Shown here piece by piece: positions 1-5,249 of a stretch of DNA of 6,306 bases. Below the pieces are notes generated by a model. That model was given only the letters and a program-made list of their open reading frames with translations. It did not search any database and was not told the DNA's origin. Position numbers and translations under genes: made by a program. The DNA is taken from NCBI GenBank assembly GCA_964575575.1, contig CAZNQQ010000023.1:1-6306 (forward strand), written 5' to 3'. How positions within the stretch are numbered: position 1 is the stretch's first letter; each line of letters opens with the position of its first letter. This stretch comes from UBA2163 sp964575575. GTDB lineage: Bacteria > Patescibacteriota > Minisyncoccia > Phycocordibacterales > UBA2163.

Positions 1-7
1 GCACAAG

Positions 8-46
8 ACAAAAAGAAAACTAGTTTTTAACTAGTTTTCTTTTTGT
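8..46 (-). terminator. Rho-independent terminator of the valS-prsW-hsp20 operon
   Basis: A perfect 18-bp inverted repeat (arms 8-25 and 29-46, loop 26-28) begins at the base directly after the hsp20 stop codon (47-49). Read on the minus strand, the descending arm is itself T-rich (TTTTCTTTTTGT), giving a stem followed by a U-rich stretch. The arms are AT-rich apart from the CTAG core, so the stem is long rather than GC-strong. Because it is symmetric, it could also stop transcription arriving from the other side. Confidence 0.8.
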
Positions 47-523
47 TTACCCTGTTTTAATCTTTAGTTTGGTTTGCTTTTCTTTGTTTATTTTAGGCAT
101 TACGAGCGTGAGTAGTCCGTGCTTTTCACTAGCTGTGGATTCGTCCACTTCTATCTCTTGTGGCAAGAGAATAGTCCTTGAGAATGAACCCCAATAAAGC
201 TCTTTATAGAAATAATTATCTTCAGTGACCTGCTTTGCTTCTTCTCGCTTTCCTTTTATGGTTACCATATCGCGAGTTATAGAAACGTCCAAGTTTTCAG
301 GCCGTACTCCTGCTACAAGTGCTTTTATGATAATCTCATCAGAGTTTTGATATACATCTACAGTAAGCTGTCCTTCGTTGTTGTCTTCTTCCATCCAGTC
401 ATTCTCAAGCTCTGGGTCAATACCACTTGAAACAGTTTCTACTTCAATAGATTCTTCTGTACCATAGTCGTCGACATTTACAGTGCCGGTTAATCTTTCG
501 AAAAATGATGGTTTTTTTGCCAT
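47..523 (-). CDS. hsp20: Small heat-shock protein, Hsp20/alpha-crystallin family
   Basis: 158 aa. This family forms ATP-independent cytoplasmic holdases that bind unfolding proteins. The alpha-crystallin domain spans about residues 52-145: it opens with QLTVDVYQNSDEIIIKA, has the AGVRPENLDVSI strand pair, the FSRTILLP segment, and the family signature GLLTLVMPK at 136-144. The short tail has KLKIK, a possible weak form of the C-terminal IxI oligomerisation motif. Residues 17-50 are strongly acidic, unusual for the normally hydrophobic N-terminal arm. The ATG at 521-523 lies 4 nt after the stop of the protease gene, without a Shine-Dalgarno sequence, so it is probably the last gene of the valS operon. 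A terminator follows directly. The family is secure; the client range is unknown. Confidence 0.93.
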   Translation of the reverse strand: MAKKPSFFERLTGTVNVDDYGTEESIEVETVSSGIDPELENDWMEEDNNEGQLTVDVYQNSDEIIIKALVAGVRPENLDVSITRDMVTIKGKREEAKQVTEDNYFYKELYWGSFSRTILLPQEIEVDESTASEKHGLLTLVMPKINKEKQTKLKIKTG

Positions 524-527
524 AGTT

Positions 528-1229
528 TTATTTTATAGTTAATTTGTTTTTATTTCTAATTCTTTTAACCTTCTCAAAAAGAAGTATAAGAATTATTATT
601 CCAATCCACACGAAGATAAATATCGTCATTATCTTATCTCCACTTCCTCTCATTATAAAAAAGTTAAACAGACTATGCAATATTATCGCTAGAACAAGTC
701 CAAAGAATGCATATGTCTTTTTATAAATAGATTTTTTGTAGAAAGAAAGAGCTATCATCACACCGATCATAGCAGAAGACAGTGTATGCAAAAGCGTAGC
801 ACCTAAGAACCGTAGGTTGCCGTTTATAACAGTATCCATAAAGTTTCCGTCTACTATCGGGCCTATTAGGAACAATGTGTTTTCAAGTGCTGCAAACCCG
901 AGCGCGACTGTGATCATATAGATCACGGCGTCCACTGGTTCATCCATTGCTTTTCTGCGCAACACTGCAAAATAAGCAAAAGCGTATTTAAAGATCTCTT
1001 CTGTGGCAGACCACAGTATTATTGCCACAGTTCCAGAAAAGTATGAGTCAGCTAGCTTTTCAAATGGCAACACCACAGGGACAGCTATCATACCTACTAC
1101 AAAAGCAAGAAGTATAAGACCTCTTGGCTCTGGGCGCTTCTTGTCTTGCTTAAGCCAGAACCAAAGCCACAAAAGTGCGGGGAGTATTCCCCCAAGGAGC
1201 GCAAATGTTAATGTCTGAAATGAAAACAT
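528..1229 (-). CDS. prsW: PrsW/CAAX-like glutamic intramembrane protease
   Basis: 233 aa from the chosen ATG, a polytopic membrane protein with about seven hydrophobic segments. It matches the PrsW family (PF13367), whose Bacillus subtilis member cleaves an anti-sigma factor inside the membrane. The expected active-site elements are visible: the EE pair in TEEIFKY (E77, E78), a second glutamate in GFAALENTLF (E116), and two helix histidines in LLHTLSSAMIG (H148) and ILHSLFNFF (H185). The N-terminal LPALLWLWFW...KRPEP segment is also typical. The ATG at 1227-1229 lies 2 nt beyond the valS stop; a TTG at 1244 would add five residues and overlap valS, and I consider it less likely. The hsp20 start follows 4 nt downstream. 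The substrate is unknown; no sigma/anti-sigma gene is in the window. Confidence 0.85.
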   Translation of the reverse strand: MFSFQTLTFALLGGILPALLWLWFWLKQDKKRPEPRGLILLAFVVGMIAVPVVLPFEKLADSYFSGTVAIILWSATEEIFKYAFAYFAVLRRKAMDEPVDAVIYMITVALGFAALENTLFLIGPIVDGNFMDTVINGNLRFLGATLLHTLSSAMIGVMIALSFYKKSIYKKTYAFFGLVLAIILHSLFNFFIMRGSGDKIMTIFIFVWIGIIILILLFEKVKRIRNKNKLTIK

Positions 1230-1231
1230 AT

Positions 1232-3361
1232 TTATTGTGGCCAATTAGCTACGATGAGCATATCGCTATCCTTCTCTGGTAAGTGTTGCCATATCTCTTC
1301 TGTCACAAACGGCGCAAACGGATGCAGAAGCTTCAAGCATGTAGTAAGTATCTCATACAAAGTCCATTGTCTAGACAGCTTTGCTTCTGCATCACCCTCA
1401 CTAAATATTACTTTGCTTTCCTCTAGTATAACATCAGCAAGTGTATGCCAAAGATAATGATAAATTTTTTCGGCTGCCATATAAAATCTGTATTCTTCCA
1501 TATCCTTAGTTATGTCTTTTGCAAAATCTCCAAGTTCTTTTAATATCTTATCATCAGATTCTGTTATTTTTGGTTTTGTTTTCAAATCAACGCCGTCATT
1601 GTTTTCAAGAATGAATCTTGTTATGTTCCAAAGTTTGTTTGCAAAGTGTTTGTAAGCTCGTATTTTGTCAGAAGATAGGGCGATGCTACTTCCTGGAGTG
1701 TTTCCTATGGTCATCCCCATACGAAATGCATCAGTACCAAACTCTTCAGTGAGATCAAGCGGGTTTATAACATTACCTTTACTCTTACTCATCTTTTTGC
1801 CTTTGCCGTCTAGAACCATTCCGTGCAAGTAGACGGTGTTGAAAGGCAGTTCACCTGTTATGTATTTCCCAAGCATAAGCATACGAGCTACCCAGAAAAA
1901 TATAATGTCGCCAGCCGTTTCTAGGATTTGAGTAGGGTAAAATGTTTTGGAGTCTTCTGAATCAGGGTATCCAAGTGCTGCAAATGGCCATTGTCCAGAT
2001 GAGAACCATGTATCAAAAGTATCGGTCTCTTGTACTACATTACCACCACACTTTTTGCATTCTTTAATAGAATCATCTAGGTCAACAAAACCTTCAGAAC
2101 ATTTCTCACAAATCTTTGCTGGTATTGGTATACCCCAGACGATCTGCCTAGATATATTCCAGTCATTAATATTATTAAGCCAATGCAGAGTTATCTTCTT
2201 GTAGTTTTCTGGAAGGTATTTAATATTGTCCGCTTCAATTTCTTTTATAATTGGTTTTGCAAGTGGCTCCATCTTTACAAACCATTGAGGCATTATTCTA
2301 GGCTCAAGTATTGATTGGCATTTGTAGCATTCTTTGACTTTATGCTTGTAGTTTTCATCAATCTTTTCTATAAGTCCTTGCTTCTGTAGATCTTCTACAA
2401 CAACCTTGCGTGCTTCTTTTATTTTTAAACCTTCGTATTTACCAGCGTTTTCGTTTAGGCGACCGTATTTGTCTATCACATTTATAACTTCTAGGTCATG
2501 TCGCAAGCCCATCTCAAAGTCGTTCGGGTCATGTGCTGGAGTAACCTTAACAACTCCAGTACCAAATTCAGGATCTACAAAATCGTCGGCTATTACTTTT
2601 AGTTTTTTCTTACCTATCTCTGTATCAATATCAATTTCTTTTCCAATATAGTCTTTATATCTATCGTCGTTTGGGTTAACAGCTATAGCAGTGTCACCAA
2701 ACTTTGTTTCAGGTCGTACAGTTGCAAGAGTAAATGGTCCGTATTTAATATAATAAAGTGGGTCAACTTGTTCTTCGGACTGTGATTCAAGTTCGGAGAG
2801 GGAAGTTTGGTGTTTTGTACACCAGTTTACTATTCGTTTGCCACGATATAGAAGATCGTCATCTGACAATTTTTTAAACGTATTGTGAACGGTTTTTATA
2901 ACATCTTCATCAAGCGTGAACTTCTCGCGCGACCAATCACAAGATGCACCTATTTTCTTGACTTGATTTACGATGTTTTTCTTATTTGAAAGTGTGAAGT
3001 CTAGAATCTCTTTATACAAATCTTCAGGCTCCATCTTAAAACGAGACCGTCCTTCTTTTTCTAGCTTTTTTTCATACACTACTTGTGTTTCAAATCCTGC
3101 GTGGTCAGTGCCTGGAACCCAAAGAGCCTTAAACCCACGCATTCTCTTGTAGCGAGTCATTATGTCTTCTATTGTCATTACAAGTCCGTGGCCTGCGTGT
3201 AGGTCGCCGTTGGCATTGGTAGGAGGCATCAGGATTGTAAACACCTCTTTTTTCTCTCCTGATAGATTATCTGGGTTAAAAAAACCACCTTCTTCCCAGA
3301 GTTTGTAGATCTTGTCCTCAGTTTCCTGCGGGTTATATGGCTTTAAGAATTTATCGTCCAT
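1232..3361 (-). CDS. valS: Valyl-tRNA synthetase, C-terminally short form
   Basis: 709 aa class Ia synthetase that charges tRNA-Val with valine and edits misactivated threonine. Visible in order: HIGH-type motif HAGHG at about 55-59; VPGTDHAGFETQ; the CP1 editing domain with TVRPETKFGDTA (214 on) and TPAHDPNDFEMG (274 on); Cys pairs at 345/348, 418/421 and 435/438 fitting zinc knuckles; DWNISRQIVWGIPIP at 400-414; DTWFSSGQWPF; KMSKS at 523-527; and the anticodon-binding helices beginning RAYKHFANKLWN. The protein ends at IVANWPQ, where most bacterial ValS (about 860-950 aa) continue into a C-terminal coiled coil; that part is absent, with no sign of a frameshift. I chose the ATG at 3359-3361 over an upstream TTG at 3379 because MDDKFLKPYNPQETE aligns with the usual N terminus. 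First gene of the operon with prsW and hsp20. Confidence 0.97.
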   Translation of the reverse strand: MDDKFLKPYNPQETEDKIYKLWEEGGFFNPDNLSGEKKEVFTILMPPTNANGDLHAGHGLVMTIEDIMTRYKRMRGFKALWVPGTDHAGFETQVVYEKKLEKEGRSRFKMEPEDLYKEILDFTLSNKKNIVNQVKKIGASCDWSREKFTLDEDVIKTVHNTFKKLSDDDLLYRGKRIVNWCTKHQTSLSELESQSEEQVDPLYYIKYGPFTLATVRPETKFGDTAIAVNPNDDRYKDYIGKEIDIDTEIGKKKLKVIADDFVDPEFGTGVVKVTPAHDPNDFEMGLRHDLEVINVIDKYGRLNENAGKYEGLKIKEARKVVVEDLQKQGLIEKIDENYKHKVKECYKCQSILEPRIMPQWFVKMEPLAKPIIKEIEADNIKYLPENYKKITLHWLNNINDWNISRQIVWGIPIPAKICEKCSEGFVDLDDSIKECKKCGGNVVQETDTFDTWFSSGQWPFAALGYPDSEDSKTFYPTQILETAGDIIFFWVARMLMLGKYITGELPFNTVYLHGMVLDGKGKKMSKSKGNVINPLDLTEEFGTDAFRMGMTIGNTPGSSIALSSDKIRAYKHFANKLWNITRFILENNDGVDLKTKPKITESDDKILKELGDFAKDITKDMEEYRFYMAAEKIYHYLWHTLADVILEESKVIFSEGDAEAKLSRQWTLYEILTTCLKLLHPFAPFVTEEIWQHLPEKDSDMLIVANWPQ

Positions 3362-3369
3362 TTCATAAA

Positions 3370-3399
3370 ATAATAGCAAAATATGGCTAAAATAGCCAA
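3370..3399 (-). promoter_or_regulatory. Candidate valS operon promoter
   Basis: On the minus strand TTGGCT (3399-3394) is followed after 18 bp by TATTAT (3375-3370). Only 8 nt separate this -10 box from the valS ATG at 3361, so transcription would begin at or next to the start codon, giving a leaderless mRNA. No Shine-Dalgarno sequence precedes the ATG, which fits. The -35 is only a 4/6 match and overlaps a small hairpin, so the call is tentative. Confidence 0.4.
3384..3398. repeat. Short perfect hairpin upstream of valS
   Basis: TGGCTA (3384-3389) and TAGCCA (3393-3398) form a 6-bp stem with a 3-nt loop. It lies between the terminator of the Cys-rich gene and the valS start, overlapping the candidate -35 box. 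On the minus strand it is followed by TATTTTGCTATTATTTT, so it may be a back-up terminator hairpin or a binding site. There is no room here for a T-box leader. Confidence 0.4.
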
Positions 3400-3441
3400 A
3401 TAAAAAAGGCGTCAGATCAACAATAGATCTAAACGCCTTTT
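3398..3441 (-). terminator. Rho-independent terminator after the Cys-rich gene
   Basis: AAAAGGCGT (3404-3412) pairs with ACGCCTTTT (3433-3441). Inside it AGATC (3414-3418) pairs with GATCT (3426-3430) around a 7-nt loop, with a small internal bulge. On the minus strand the stem ends GACGCC followed by TTTTTTATTT, a classic U-tract. It insulates the valS operon from the gene upstream. Confidence 0.85.
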
Positions 3442-3469
3442 AGGTAAATAATAAACAAACAATATTGAT

Positions 3470-3865
3470 TCACCTCTTTACTACATGTATCTCTTCAGAA
3501 TCTTTGTGTTCAATTTCTGAATAAGCTACATTGCCAGATTTCATACGTTTACTAAAACAGTCTTCATCTTCTCTAAAGCTTTCGCAATAAGTACAACGAC
3601 TTTTGCAACCCATTGCAAGCTCAAATAGACTAAACAAAACACCTTCTTCTGTAGCTGTTATGTGTACTAAATCAGCACCATTACCGTTGTCTCCTCCTGT
3701 ACAACTAAAAGTATATTTGTACAAAGGATCAGAAGCTTCTGGGCATACGCCTTTTTCTTCTCTACTAACAAGCTTCACTGTCTTTCCTAATTTTCTTGAT
3801 ACGCTTTCAATGACATGACTTATACAACAATTACACTCATCAACTGTTTTCCCTTTCTTCTTCAT
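3470..3865 (-). CDS. Cysteine-rich protein of unknown function
   Basis: 131 aa; I do not recognise a family. It holds nine cysteines: an N-terminal CNCC (C11, C13, C14), C41, C55, then C87, C91, C94 in the spacing CX3CX2C within MGCKSRCTYCESF, and C103. The pattern suggests metal or Fe-S binding or redox chemistry. There is no signal peptide or membrane segment, so it is probably cytoplasmic. The C-terminal 40 residues are charged. The ATG at 3863-3865 was chosen because GGGGG preceded by AA lies 5 nt upstream, the only convincing Shine-Dalgarno sequence in the window. A TTG at 3958 would add 31 residues but sits inside a TTGACA motif and lacks such a site. The gene has its own strong promoter and terminator, so it is a single-gene unit. 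CX3CX2C is the radical-SAM spacing, but the protein is too short for that fold. Confidence 0.75.
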   Translation of the reverse strand: MKKKGKTVDECNCCISHVIESVSRKLGKTVKLVSREEKGVCPEASDPLYKYTFSCTGGDNGNGADLVHITATEEGVLFSLFELAMGCKSRCTYCESFREDEDCFSKRMKSGNVAYSEIEHKDSEEIHVVKR

Positions 3866-3990
3866 CAAATCCCCCTTTTTCAAATTTTGAAATATAGAAT
3901 TTATAAAGATACTACTGTACAGATACTGCAGTGGGTGTTTCTTTAAAGACCTTGTCAATTTAAGTAGTATATATTGACATATTTATTCTG
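3866..3990 (-). promoter_or_regulatory. Long 5' leader of the Cys-rich gene
   Basis: If transcription starts about 7 nt after the -10 box at 4002-3997, the mRNA has a leader of about 125 nt, far longer than elsewhere in this window. It contains the inverted repeat TGTCAAT (3953-3959) / ATTGACA (3973-3979) with a 13-nt spacer, able to form a 7-bp hairpin. A CACCC run at about 3915-3920 could pair weakly with the GGGGG ribosome-binding site. I recognise no known riboswitch. It could be cis-regulatory RNA or a pair of operator half-sites. Confidence 0.4.
3871..3877 (-). promoter_or_regulatory. Shine-Dalgarno sequence of the Cys-rich gene
   Basis: AAGGGGG on the minus strand, 5 nt (ATTTG) before the ATG at 3865. 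It is G-rich rather than the exact AGGAGG, but the spacing is right and it decides the start codon. The other coding genes in the window have no comparable site. Confidence 0.65.
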
Positions 3991-4002
3991 TGTAGCATAA
4001 TA
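3974..4002 (+). promoter_or_regulatory. Candidate plus-strand promoter sharing the -10 of the opposite promoter
   Basis: TTGACA (3974-3979) is followed after 16 bp by CATAAT (3996-4001), or after 17 bp by ATAATA (3997-4002). It points to the right, into the 3' end of tsaD on the opposite strand, so any transcript would be antisense to tsaD. No plus-strand gene follows. Its -10 is the same six base pairs as the minus-strand promoter of the Cys-rich gene. Confidence 0.35.
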
Positions 4003-4025
4003 CAGGATAATTTATATTTTGTCAA
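3997..4025 (-). promoter_or_regulatory. Strong sigma70-type promoter of the Cys-rich gene
   Basis: On the minus strand a perfect TTGACA (4025-4020) is followed by exactly 17 bp and TATTAT (4002-3997), a 5/6 match to TATAAT. It is the best promoter match in the window. It lies between the tsaD stop (4054-4056) and the Cys-rich gene, and predicts a start near 3990. No terminator hairpin is visible between tsaD and this promoter, so read-through from tsaD is also possible. Confidence 0.75.
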
Positions 4026-4053
4026 GTCCTATAGGGGATAACTCCTTTATTGT

Positions 4054-5118
4054 CTAGAGTTCAAGCGACAGATTTCCATCAGCTTTTATATCTATATCTT
4101 TCTTATATTTATCTGGACTTTGCATATATCTAAAGTACCCAGCGACTGCTATCATTATCGCATTGTCCGTTGAGAGCTCTTTGTCTGGCACATAAAGCTC
4201 TACTTCAGGAAGTTCGCTCTTTACTAATTCTTCAAATGCGAGTCTGATCTTCTGGTTTGCAGATACTCCACCACCTATGACAAGTGTCTGCGCTCCACTT
4301 TCAGAAAGAGCCTTTTTGGTCTTTGATACCAAGACTTCTATGACTGCATCTTCAAACTCTTTCGCTATTTTTTGTTTAGTTTCTTCTGTGATGTCGGGGA
4401 TCTTTTTGAGTGTATAGAGCACAGAGGTCTTAAGACCTGAGAACGAGAAGTCACAAGTGCCAGAATGAAGCATAGGGCGAGGGAATTTATATTCTTCATG
4501 TTCTGGGGATTCAGAGGCAAGTTTTGATATCTCAGGTCCACCTGGGTATGGTAAGTTCATCATTCGCGCCACCTTATCAAACGCTTCGCCGACTGCATCG
4601 TCGAGTGTCTCGCCTAATATTTCATACTTTAAATGTTCTTTTGATAATACTAATTGCGTATGACCGCCTGATATTAACAAAGCCAACATTGGAAATTTAA
4701 AATTTGAAATTAAAAATTCGTTTTTTCGGCTCTCTTTCAGAAGAGCTGAAAAAACGTGCCCTTCCATATGATTCACTGGGATTATTGGTTTGTTCCACGC
4801 AAGTGCAAGTTCTTCTGCAAAGTTAATGCCCACCCAGAGTGCTGGCTCAAGCCCGGGTCCGTGCGTTACAGCTATAGCGTCTATTTCATTCTTTGCGGAA
4901 TCTTCTAAACCTGCTTCTTTTAGGACTTCCTTTAAAAGAATAGGTAGGTTTTTTATATGTTCACGTTTGGCCACAGTAGGGAAAACACCACCAAACTCTT
5001 TATGATGTTCTATTTGAGAGATGAGTGCATTGCCAAGGATTTTGAACCCATTGCTATCTGCATCAACTATACTTATAGCTGTCTCGTCACAGCTTGTTTC
5101 TATGCTTAAAATCTTCAT
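4054..5118 (-). CDS. tsaD: tRNA N6-adenosine threonylcarbamoyltransferase TsaD
   Basis: 354 aa (family about 340). TsaD transfers the threonylcarbamoyl group from TC-AMP to A37 of ANN-decoding tRNAs, working with TsaB and TsaE after TsaC; those partners are not in the window. ASKHA-fold motifs are clear: MKILSIETSCDETA at the N terminus, GGVFPTVAKREHI, THGPGLEPALWVG, the metal-binding HMEGH (H117, H121), LLISGGHTQLV, GGPEISKLA, DFSFSGLKTSVL, VIGGGVSANQKIR, and STDNAIMIAVAG with the conserved D318. The ATG at 5116-5118 gives the canonical N terminus and lies one base after the 3' end of tRNA-Val, so there is no room for a Shine-Dalgarno sequence. Between H121 and FPMLALLISGG the spacing is about eight residues longer than in E. 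coli or B. subtilis, owing to the insertion NEFLISNFK (133-141). Confidence 0.97.
   Translation of the reverse strand: MKILSIETSCDETAISIVDADSNGFKILGNALISQIEHHKEFGGVFPTVAKREHIKNLPILLKEVLKEAGLEDSAKNEIDAIAVTHGPGLEPALWVGINFAEELALAWNKPIIPVNHMEGHVFSALLKESRKNEFLISNFKFPMLALLISGGHTQLVLSKEHLKYEILGETLDDAVGEAFDKVARMMNLPYPGGPEISKLASESPEHEEYKFPRPMLHSGTCDFSFSGLKTSVLYTLKKIPDITEETKQKIAKEFEDAVIEVLVSKTKKALSESGAQTLVIGGGVSANQKIRLAFEELVKSELPEVELYVPDKELSTDNAIMIAVAGYFRYMQSPDKYKKDIDIKADGNLSLEL
4696..4756 (-). repeat. AT-rich insertion plus 15-bp hairpin inside tsaD
   Basis: Arms 4719-4733 and 4742-4756 (CGTTTTTTCGGCTCT / AGAGCTGAAAAAACG) pair over 15 bp with one G-T pair and an 8-nt loop. Next to it 4696-4722 is a quasi-periodic AATTTAAAATTTGAAATT-type tract encoding the extra residues NEFLISNFK of TsaD. 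The frame is kept. The tract resembles short AT-rich repeats that I recall from intergenic DNA of CPR genomes; that resemblance is from memory and unchecked. Confidence 0.5.
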
Positions 5119-5119
5119 G

Positions 5120-5193
5120 TGGGCGATACAGAAGTCGAATCTGTGACCTCATCAACGTCAATGATGCGCTCTAACCAGCTGAGCTAATCGCCC
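5120..5193 (-). tRNA. tRNA-Val(GAC)
   Basis: A 74-nt cloverleaf on the minus strand. The acceptor stem GGGCGAT/ATCGCCC is perfect (7 bp), the D-arm is GCTC/GAGC with loop AGCTGGTTA, the anticodon stem CATCA/TGATG is perfect, and the T-arm is ACAGA/TCTGT with loop TTCGACT. The loop TTGACGT places GAC at 34-36 (window 5157-5159), reading GUC and by wobble GUU valine codons. A73 fits valine identity. No CCA is encoded: after A73 come C and then the tsaD ATG. Position 37 is G, where E. coli tRNA-Val(GAC) has A. It diverges from the DUF2061 gene and probably heads the tRNA-tsaD transcript, with about 25 nt of 5' leader for RNase P to remove. Confidence 0.96.
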
Positions 5194-5218
5194 CTAATTT
5201 ACCTTGAATTCGGTTTCT

Positions 5219-5243
5219 ATTGTAGCAAAAAAGCTGTTACAAT
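5219..5243. promoter_or_regulatory. Dyad covering both divergent -10 boxes
   Basis: ATTGTAGCA (5219-5227) and TGTTACAAT (5235-5243) are inverted copies with one mismatch, separated by 7 bp. Each outer hexamer reads TACAAT outward, so one dyad contains a candidate -10 box for each of the two divergent units. It could be a repressor operator, or simply two similar promoters facing one another. Confidence 0.4.
5238..5243 (+). promoter_or_regulatory. Candidate -10 box of the DUF2061-purN unit
   Basis: TACAAT ends 6 nt before the ATG at 5250, so the expected start of transcription is at the A of the ATG, implying a leaderless mRNA. No Shine-Dalgarno sequence is present. The hexamer 17 bp upstream (TTCTAT) is a poor -35. 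The overlapping TATAAG (5243-5248) with TTGTAG (5220-5225) is an alternative, but would start inside the gene. Confidence 0.4.
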
Positions 5244-5249
5244 ATAAGC

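Larger units (their letters stand above)
5219..5247 (-). promoter_or_regulatory. Candidate promoter of tRNA-Val and tsaD
   Basis: On the minus strand TACAAT (5224-5219, 5/6 match to TATAAT) lies 25 nt before the tRNA 5' end. The hexamer 17 bp upstream is TTATAT (5247-5242), a weak -35. Start predicted near 5212. Confidence 0.4.

Noticed and set aside
1947..2651. Plus-strand open frames of 80 or so codons antisense to valS
   Set aside because: They mirror the codon structure of the well-supported valS reading frame and have no motifs, promoters or start signals of their own.
3362..3403. T-box riboswitch ahead of valS
   Set aside because: Only about 40 nt separate the preceding terminator from the valS ATG, with no T-box sequence or specifier loop, and the small hairpin is far too short.
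3584..3607. CX3CX2C in the Cys-rich protein as a radical-SAM signature
   Set aside because: The motif lies near the C-terminal end of a 131-aa protein, whereas radical-SAM enzymes have it at the start of a barrel of about 200 residues. A metal-binding knuckle is more likely.
3866..3958. Upstream TTG start at 3958 adding 31 residues to the Cys-rich protein
   Set aside because: The added residues look like random leader translation, the TTG is part of a TTGACA repeat, and the downstream ATG has a good Shine-Dalgarno sequence.
4020..4053. Terminator for tsaD in the GGAGTTATCCCC/CCTATAGG stretch
   Set aside because: Only a CCTATAGG palindrome and unstable partial pairings are found, with no U-tract on the minus strand.
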